Virus record (IMG/VR): IMGVR_UViG_3300032296_000825
Location: 1-45,448 of that record
Direction: 5' to 3' (one strand)
Source of the DNA: a virus
DNA length: 45,448 nucleotides
The translations under genes were made by a program, and so were the position numbers. The notes below the pieces were generated by a model. That model was not told the origin of the DNA and searched no databases. It worked only from the letters and a program-made list of their open reading frames with translations. Shown here in pieces: positions 40,774-45,448 of the stretch (the stretch's first letter is position 1; every line of letters starts with the position of its first letter).

Positions 40774-41222
40774 CTTGTTCTTCCTACTGCTGATCCGAAG
40801 TAAAAACCAACGATAGTCACTAGAATCTGACGGTTCTCTTGTGTAAAGAGATAACCCTTGATTGTCTCGTATGTAATCACATCATTTGTACCGAACAATC
40901 CAAAGATATCAAGTGGCGCATTTCGTTTCTCTACAACTTCAACAACAGTAGGAATACCAAAGAATGGTAGAATAAACGGAGCAAGGATGGTTCCAAAGAG
41001 AACACATAGAACAATGAATCTTCTGACCCACTTTCCTGCATCTACTCCAACTCTTTGAACTGCCTTGTCGTGGGATTCATCTGTCTTTGCTATTGCGTCA
41101 ATCATTCGATTGAAACGCTCTTGTTCGTTCAGTCTCTTCTCTGCGAGAGACTTAAATATGAATCCTGCGAAACTTCCTCCGACTAGCGAAAGGAACTCGG
41201 TTGTTAGAAGACCTTCTAGCAT
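40770..41222 (-). CDS. 3-TM holin-like membrane protein
   Basis: A 150-residue protein with three hydrophobic segments: about 7-26 (TTEFLSLVGGSFAGFIFKSL), about 68-92 (RFIVLCVLFGTILAPFILPF, then FGIP) and about 132-147 (ILVTIVGFYFGSAVG). The layout and the final GFYFGSAVGRTR resemble the 3-TM holin family known from gene-transfer agents. Adjacent to the u-spanin-like gene it suggests a lysis pair. No endolysin gene is in the window. Confidence 0.6.
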   Translation of the reverse strand: MLEGLLTTEFLSLVGGSFAGFIFKSLAEKRLNEQERFNRMIDAIAKTDESHDKAVQRVGVDAGKWVRRFIVLCVLFGTILAPFILPFFGIPTVVEVVEKRNAPLDIFGLFGTNDVITYETIKGYLFTQENRQILVTIVGFYFGSAVGRTR

Positions 41223-41223
41223 A

Positions 41224-41658
41224 CTACCCCCTATTATGTCTTAGACGACCATCCGTCTGCCTTCTTCGAAGAAAGACCATCTCACCCGTCTCTTCATTTT
41301 TCACAACTACAGGTCTGCTAGGATTACGAAGGGAATAGTTTTTGATTTGAACACCTAGATCGGAGTCCTCATCAATATATCTGTTCCAACGCTCTCCTCT
41401 GATCTTTCCGTCCTTTAGTTTCTTGAATTCCTCGGACGGAACCATGAAGACCTTTCCCTCGTACTTCTTGAGTTCTCTATGACCTCTTCTGAAAATCTTT
41501 CTCTTGAGAGGTTTCTCATATCCGCTGATCCCGCTGAATGATCCTGCGGGTTGAGCGGCAAGACCCCCCGATACATTGGTAATCTCTTCTGAGAAATATC
41601 TCTCAAACTCATTGCGATGATTCGCTAGTGTCTGCATGAAGTCTTGAAATTTCTTCAT
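41224..41658 (-). CDS. Unknown basic protein (late block)
   Basis: A 144-residue, Arg/Lys-rich protein. The first ~35 residues are helical (KKFQDFMQTLANHRNEF), then a Gly/Ser linker and a basic part containing FMVPSEEFKKLKDGKIRGERW and VVVKNEETGEMVFLRRR. Two adjacent ATGs exist; 41658 lies 6 nt from AAGGAG (41670-41665) and is preferred to 41661. No family recognised; a virion or DNA-associated role is possible from charge and position. Confidence 0.65.
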   Translation of the reverse strand: MKKFQDFMQTLANHRNEFERYFSEEITNVSGGLAAQPAGSFSGISGYEKPLKRKIFRRGHRELKKYEGKVFMVPSEEFKKLKDGKIRGERWNRYIDEDSDLGVQIKNYSLRNPSRPVVVKNEETGEMVFLRRRQTDGRLRHNRG

Positions 41659-42059
41659 CATATTCTCCTTAGTATCCCTATTACCTTTGTATCCATCGGT
41701 ATTCTAGTATATTCGTCGTTCTTTGGTAGATAGTTCAGATATACCAAGAATGTCTTGAGAAGGGGTTTAAACCTGTCTTCCATTTTATAGAACAACATCT
41801 TCGTCGCAGCGTCTATATCGAAGACATTGTAGAAGATTATGATATGATTCAGAATCAGTCTTTCCTTCAACTCACCTGATGTCTGATATCTACCGAACAG
41901 TCTCTTGATGTATTTGATCCTGTTCAAATCTTCTTCGAACTCTCCATGATCTAGACACGATGGATTCTTGTAGTTGTCCATCGCAAACTGGAAGAAAACC
42001 TCATCATTGAAATCTGAGTCGGTTTCAAAATACACGATGTTTCTTAATGCTGTTGCCAT
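41658..42059 (-). CDS. Unknown conserved-type protein of marine T4-like phages
   Basis: A 133-residue helical protein (ALRNIVYFETDSDFNDEVFF, RIKYIKRLFGRYQTSGELKE, LILNHIIIFYNVFDIDAATK). I remember similar proteins from cyanophage structural blocks, where function is unknown. It overlaps the upstream gene by 16 bp and the downstream start, so it is part of one translational chain. Confidence 0.7.
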   Translation of the reverse strand: MATALRNIVYFETDSDFNDEVFFQFAMDNYKNPSCLDHGEFEEDLNRIKYIKRLFGRYQTSGELKERLILNHIIIFYNVFDIDAATKMLFYKMEDRFKPLLKTFLVYLNYLPKNDEYTRIPMDTKVIGILRRI

Positions 42060-42361
42060 CTCTTCGCGGCATTCATCTGATAGACTCTTCTGCCAATCTC
42101 ATCTTCAAAAGACTTCTGAAGAGAGGTTGTTTCGGGGTTTCCCTTCGTTGCAGCATCGAAATGTTTCGATACAATCTTATTGATGTCTTGTGACAGGTGT
42201 GGTTGAGAAGATAGGTCTGCTATCTCTTTTGCAGCAGCATCCATGTGTGTTCCAAATTCATCAGGAACTACTGGTTGACCACCGATGATCTCGGTGGCCG
42301 CTGCGATTACATTCTTCAGACTGTCTGCTGTGTTATTAAATGGGTTTGGTACTTGTGACAT
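42044..42361 (-). CDS. Small unknown protein downstream of the fusion gene
   Basis: A 105-residue, mildly helical protein (SLKNVIAAATEIIGGQPVVP, LSQDINKIVSKHFDAATKG). ATG 42361 is preceded by AAGGAG with a 5-nt spacing, and it starts 11 bases after the three-domain fusion gene ends. No family recognised. Confidence 0.65.
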   Translation of the reverse strand: MSQVPNPFNNTADSLKNVIAAATEIIGGQPVVPDEFGTHMDAAAKEIADLSSQPHLSQDINKIVSKHFDAATKGNPETTSLQKSFEDEIGRRVYQMNAAKRWQQH

Positions 42362-42372
42362 TTGTTCTCCTT

Positions 42373-44541
42373 TCAAATACCGAAAAAATCATTCGCGATT
42401 TCATTCATTTCACCGGGGGTCATTCTCTTGTAACGACGAACAATCTCGTCAGTACCTTCCTCGGGAGGGTTAGTAAAGTCTACTTTCTTTGCTCTCTTCT
42501 TGTATCTATCTAAAAATTCTTGAGTTCCTTCAATGGTTGGATCAACTGCCTCGTCTAAAGAAGATGTCTTTATGAACTTCCTTGCAGGATCAACAAGTAT
42601 TCTATGATCCGTCATAAAAGGAACACCGACAAGAACTGGTGTTGACTTGTTGCTTCTATTGTCTAGACTAAACAACTTCCTGAATTTCTTGTTCAAGAAT
42701 GTCATAACGAGTTCAATCATGGGTCTTTCTTCTGCGGGTTGACCTGCTCCTTGTTTGATCTTCACCGTTCCCATCAACTTATTTCTAAATCTCTTACCGT
42801 TGAAGTGCCAAACAACCATATCACCTTTTATTGTAAAAGAATCCGCATGAAGACAAGTGACAGTACCGTTGCCTGTGTCGAACTTCGCAGTAACATCACC
42901 AACTCCTTCGATATTGACAACCTCATGTGTTCCAACCACAGTTGGTGGATGAACCCAGTTGCTCTTCTTAATGATGCTCTTGACAAACTTTCCGATGATG
43001 TTCTTTCCCGTTGCCTTTTCGACACCTTCTGATCCGGGCGAAGAATTGACCTCTAGAACATATGGTTTTCCCGTCTTCTTGGATATGGCGATATCTACAC
43101 CCGCGTAGTAGCATCCAACTGCCTTCGCTGATTTCACAGCGATCTGTTCGATATTCTTATCAATTGATACCTTGGCAACCGAACCACCAAGAGAGTAGTT
43201 TGTTCTGAACTCTTTCTTCGTGCTAGAAGTTCTCTTCATTGCAGCGATTACCTTGCCATTCAACACAATAACTCTGAAGTCATAGTTGATGGGAATGAAC
43301 TCTTGGATGATTAGTTCTTGATCCTTGTCGATCTTTTCAATTGCCTCGACCGAAGATTTCAAAGACTTCTCACTCTCCACGATGAAGACACCTTTGCCCT
43401 TCGAACCTCGGATCGTCTTGACCACAACAGGAAACTTACCACCGACCTTCTTGTGAATCTCCATTACCTTTTCGGGTTTGGTGATGAGGGCAGTCTTTGG
43501 TGTGGGGATGTTATCATCCAACAATGAAAGATATGTTCGATACTTGTCCGAACAAGTCTCTATTGAATCTCTTGGATTGACCACGAAGAAACCTTCTTTT
43601 TCAAAGGAGGTTATGATATTCAGAGTTCCCGATGTCCAGTTAGAACCACGAACAACAATCACCGTGTTCTTGATATCAGCAATAAACTCCTTACCATCTC
43701 TGTTTATGATTGTGATGGTTCCATCTTTATTCTTGATGGTATTGCATTCAGGAAAGAATGCAACAAAGCACTCGACATCCATGCGGTCGCATTCTTCCTT
43801 TATTCTTCTTGCTGTTATCATGTAATTGTCAGGGTTCTTGGAGTTGAACCCCGAGAACACAACAACCTTGACATCACTTTTCTTGACTACCTCTTGAGGT
43901 TCAACTTCTTCTTTGATGCCCATGTTTGCCCTTAGTGTTTTGAAGAGTCTATTAGCGTCTTCTTTTCCGAGACGAGAGGGAACACCCTTTACAAAGGTGT
44001 CGTAATCGTTGTTTTCCGCTGCTGCCCGCATCTTGGATGCGCTCATGCCTGTCACATCTGTTGCATCAGGGTCGCGCTCACCTGCGCTAACGACATCAAA
44101 ATTACTAGGGTCAATACCAAGGGACTTCTTAGGGTCTTTGTGATCCAAATATGGAGTGATTGTTTTCTTAAACTCCGCAACCCTATCTCCACCAACGACT
44201 AATGTTATCTTACTATAACCCTTCTCGCGAAGATGATAAAGTGCATCAAATACAGTATCAACATTTGGGTCGTCTACTATATCAATCTTTGGAAACGACT
44301 TCCGTAGAAAATAAATCTTGTCTTTAGATGACAGAGGATTCTTCTTCTTGTCTTGTGTTCTACTAGGGAACACAAAAGCGTCTGCCCCCAATTTCTTAGA
44401 GACAGACAAGACCGCCCCAACCAGTTTTTCGTGACCGATTGTGGGTGGTTGAAATCTACCGAATGTAAAGACAGCGGATTTCTCCCTCTGACTTCTCAGT
44501 AGAACTTTCTCTTCATATTTCATCTGAGAAAGATTTTTCAT
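42373..44541 (-). CDS. Three-domain fusion: nucleotidylyltransferase + RimK-like ATP-grasp ligase + RimB-like aspartyl protease
   Basis: A 722-residue protein. Domain 1 (about 20-210): (T/H)xGH nucleotidylyltransferase with FGRFQPPTIGHEKL (22-40) and GMSASKMR (165-172), a type seen as a stand-alone protein in cyanophages. Domain 2 (about 222-530): RimK-like ATP-grasp; PVVVKTIRGSKGKGVFIVES (371-390), QEFIP (413-417), YAGVDIAIS (479-487) and LEVNSSPG (496-503) carry the ATP/Mg and ligase residues. Domain 3 (about 535-657): RimB/DUF785-like retropepsin fold with AKFDTGNGT (552-560), LHADS, AEERPMIEL and LVGVPFM (637-643). The tail has two EGTxExxxRYKK repeats and TPGE. The substrate is unknown; amino-acid ligation to a protein plus a linked cleavage is the family-based idea. 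Confidence 0.85.
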   Translation of the reverse strand: MKNLSQMKYEEKVLLRSQREKSAVFTFGRFQPPTIGHEKLVGAVLSVSKKLGADAFVFPSRTQDKKKNPLSSKDKIYFLRKSFPKIDIVDDPNVDTVFDALYHLREKGYSKITLVVGGDRVAEFKKTITPYLDHKDPKKSLGIDPSNFDVVSAGERDPDATDVTGMSASKMRAAAENNDYDTFVKGVPSRLGKEDANRLFKTLRANMGIKEEVEPQEVVKKSDVKVVVFSGFNSKNPDNYMITARRIKEECDRMDVECFVAFFPECNTIKNKDGTITIINRDGKEFIADIKNTVIVVRGSNWTSGTLNIITSFEKEGFFVVNPRDSIETCSDKYRTYLSLLDDNIPTPKTALITKPEKVMEIHKKVGGKFPVVVKTIRGSKGKGVFIVESEKSLKSSVEAIEKIDKDQELIIQEFIPINYDFRVIVLNGKVIAAMKRTSSTKKEFRTNYSLGGSVAKVSIDKNIEQIAVKSAKAVGCYYAGVDIAISKKTGKPYVLEVNSSPGSEGVEKATGKNIIGKFVKSIIKKSNWVHPPTVVGTHEVVNIEGVGDVTAKFDTGNGTVTCLHADSFTIKGDMVVWHFNGKRFRNKLMGTVKIKQGAGQPAEERPMIELVMTFLNKKFRKLFSLDNRSNKSTPVLVGVPFMTDHRILVDPARKFIKTSSLDEAVDPTIEGTQEFLDRYKKRAKKVDFTNPPEEGTDEIVRRYKRMTPGEMNEIANDFFGI

Positions 44542-44547
44542 ATGGTA

Positions 44548-44700
44548 TTACTTCTTTGTTGTGTTGTTCCAAGGCAACTTGGAGTTCACCCATGTCCATA
44601 GTGGCGCACCGACGAGCGCACCAAGAACAAAGACGGTGAAACTGTAAAACACAGTTCCAAGTGTGCTTGAGAAAAGCAACTCAAAATTACTTGTATCCAT
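44548..44700 (-). CDS. 50-aa single-TM protein
   Basis: A short frame directly abutting the previous stop (TAA then ATG at 44700). It encodes MDTSNFELLF, then a hydrophobic stretch (about 13-35, LGTVFYSFTVFVLGALVG) and a terminal WTWVNSKLPWNNTTKK. AAGGA lies a few bases upstream. I recall small membrane proteins of this look beside head genes of marine T4-like phages. Function unknown. Confidence 0.7.
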   Translation of the reverse strand: MDTSNFELLFSSTLGTVFYSFTVFVLGALVGAPLWTWVNSKLPWNNTTKK

Positions 44701-44886
44701 TTATTCTTCCTTCTTTCTTGAACGAGGTTTCTTTTCCTCTTTTGCTTCTACGCTTTCAATCTTCTTATCCGAAGAAGATTGAGGAACTCCACTTTCAACT
44801 ACAGGTTTTGAGCAGAGTGTTCCATTAAGGCGATCTGCATACTGCTTCGCCTGATACTGTTTCTGATTCAAATTTCTTTGTGCCAT
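44701..44886 (-). CDS. 61-aa basic protein ending -KKEE
   Basis: ATG 44886 lies 6 nt after AAGGAG and about 20 bases after the GATAAATA octamer. The protein is polar: MAQRNLNQKQYQAKQYADRL, then a Ser-rich middle and a Lys/Glu/Arg tail (KPRSRKKEE). It is the first gene of the late transcription unit. A C-terminal Glu-Glu is the kind of end extended by RimK-like ligases, and such a ligase is encoded two genes downstream. This link is speculation. Confidence 0.65.
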   Translation of the reverse strand: MAQRNLNQKQYQAKQYADRLNGTLCSKPVVESGVPQSSSDKKIESVEAKEEKKPRSRKKEE

Positions 44887-44905
44887 GATAATCTCCTTAC
44901 CTATG

Positions 44906-44913
44906 TATTTATC
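44906..44913 (-). promoter_or_regulatory. Candidate late promoter GATAAATA, minus strand
   Basis: On the minus strand the octamer GATAAATA is centred about 24 bases before the ATG at 44886. It overlaps the stop of the upstream gene. It is the same variant of the T4 late -10 as at 20670 and 24861 on the plus strand. Confidence 0.5.
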
Positions 44914-45448
44914 CTTTATCCCAGTTCTTCGCTGCATTGAAGTTTGCTCGGGAGAAGGTGAGTCTATCAACTAGTTTGAACGCTCCCTTTCCTATACGAT
45001 CAATTGCTACGAATCCTTCGGGTGCTGTTACTTCGAATCCGTTGTCCTTCTTCAAGAATAGACCAATAGATTTCACCTGTTCGATCTTTCTTACAATAAA
45101 CAACTTGACTTCTGATAGTTTAGCATGGATAGCAAAGAGGGCCACAATCGCTTGGGCGTTTGATTTGATATAGTTCACCGCGTCTTCTTTTGCTTTGGTC
45201 TTTGATGAAACAGATGCTTGTGTCTTTGCTTTTGAAATCTCGGCATCATATCTCTGCTCCACGAAGTTTAAGAACCCCTTGTAGATAGAATGAGGATCAC
45301 CGATGTTTCCTGTTCTAACAAGAGAGTTATAGAAAGTCTTTAGTTCGATTTCTATGCTACTCTTGGTCAACATGGTGTCAATGATCTTTAGGTACGCTGT
45401 CTTTGATGCCATTCTTGTAAGATCGCCTAGCAACTTCTTTGCAGTTTC
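44909..45448 (-). CDS. 5'-truncated gene, C-terminal part of a conserved marine T4-like phage protein
   Basis: The frame is open to the window edge (it continues upstream of 45448 as ...ETAKKLLGDL), so only the C-terminal ~179 residues are present. A TTG at 45433 is not a convincing start. It has a helical region with a long charged/hydrophobic segment (SIYKGFLNFVEQRYDAEISK, AIVALFAIHAKLSEVKLFIV) and a characteristic end PEGFVAIDRIGKGAFKLVDR followed by LTFSRANFNAAKNWDKG. I recall this end from large cyanophage head-region proteins of unknown function. Confidence 0.7.
   Translation of the reverse strand, partial: ETAKKLLGDLTRMASKTAYLKIIDTMLTKSSIEIELKTFYNSLVRTGNIGDPHSIYKGFLNFVEQRYDAEISKAKTQASVSSKTKAKEDAVNYIKSNAQAIVALFAIHAKLSEVKLFIVRKIEQVKSIGLFLKKDNGFEVTAPEGFVAIDRIGKGAFKLVDRLTFSRANFNAAKNWDKG

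Noticed and set aside
42279-42297. Hairpin CCACCGA-TGATC-TCGGTGG as a terminator
   Set aside because: It lies inside a coding frame and has no T-tract on either strand.

Overview
This window reads as part of the genome of a lytic, T4-like contractile-tailed phage (myovirus) of a Gram-negative bacterium. It is probably from an aquatic or marine lineage related to the cyanophage/pelagiphage branch rather than to enteric T4. The core T4 replication, recombination and late-transcription genes occur in recognisable order: uvsW, 55, 47, 46, RNase H, 45, 44, 62, regA, 43, uvsX, 41, 61. Several accessory genes are typical of the marine branch: an Sm-like protein, ThyX, a class II ribonucleotide reductase, a RuvC-like nuclease and a (T/H)xGH nucleotidylyltransferase of the marine T4-like type. 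No photosynthesis genes, tRNA genes, integrase or CRISPR array were seen. Coding density is very high, with many ATGA or TAATG overlaps, and no gene-free stretch exceeds about 215 bases.

Layout. 33-5742 (+): branch-migration helicase UvsW, an Sm-like protein, late sigma factor gp55 and the Mre11/Rad50-like pair gp47/gp46, with a small three-CxxC protein between the pair. 5742-9869 (+): accessory block with a glycosyltransferase, a D12-class adenine methylase, a probable pyrimidine-dimer glycosylase, GalE and an unknown. 9866-13382 (+): RNase H, clamp, clamp loader and RegA. 13388-29347 (+): about 16 kb placed between regA and gene 43, which are neighbours in T4. It holds six glycosyltransferase-like genes, GDP-fucose synthase, two FkbM-like methyltransferases, a glycosyltransferase-TPR gene, three virion (tail fibre) genes including a 797-residue protein with Gly-X-Thr collagen-like tracts, dUTPase, GDP-mannose dehydratase and an Nmad1-like protein. 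29348-40550 (+): DNA polymerase, UvsX, a Mom-like protein, helicase, primase, ThyX, class II RNR, a small membrane protein, a clear intrinsic terminator and a RuvC-like nuclease. 40501-45448 (-): probably the edge of the late module, with a lipoprotein/TM protein and a 3-TM holin-like protein (candidate lysis pair), small unknowns, a 722-residue three-domain enzyme, two very small proteins and a 5'-truncated gene.

How the genes work together. The replisome is nearly complete (polymerase, clamp, loader, helicase, primase, RNase H) and is joined to recombination (46/47, UvsX, UvsW, RuvC-like) and to dNTP supply (RNR, ThyX, dUTPase). gp55 should read late promoters; the octamer GATAAATA, close to the T4 late -10 TATAAATA, occurs before the fibre operon, before the third virion gene and before the minus-strand block. 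Gmd, the GDP-fucose synthase and two fucosyltransferase-like genes (GT11 and GT10 type) form a phage-encoded fucosylation route starting from host GDP-mannose.

Most unusual items: (1) the 722-residue nucleotidylyltransferase / RimK-like ATP-grasp / RimB-like aspartyl-protease fusion; (2) a collagen-like fibre rich in Gly-X-Thr, downstream of a glycosyltransferase in one late transcription unit; (3) the fucosylation module inside the replication cluster; (4) a Mom-like DNA-modification candidate between uvsX and 41; (5) a start-stop leader and an 11-bp repeat bracketing regA. All calls come from reading the sequence and from memory of the families; no database search was run.
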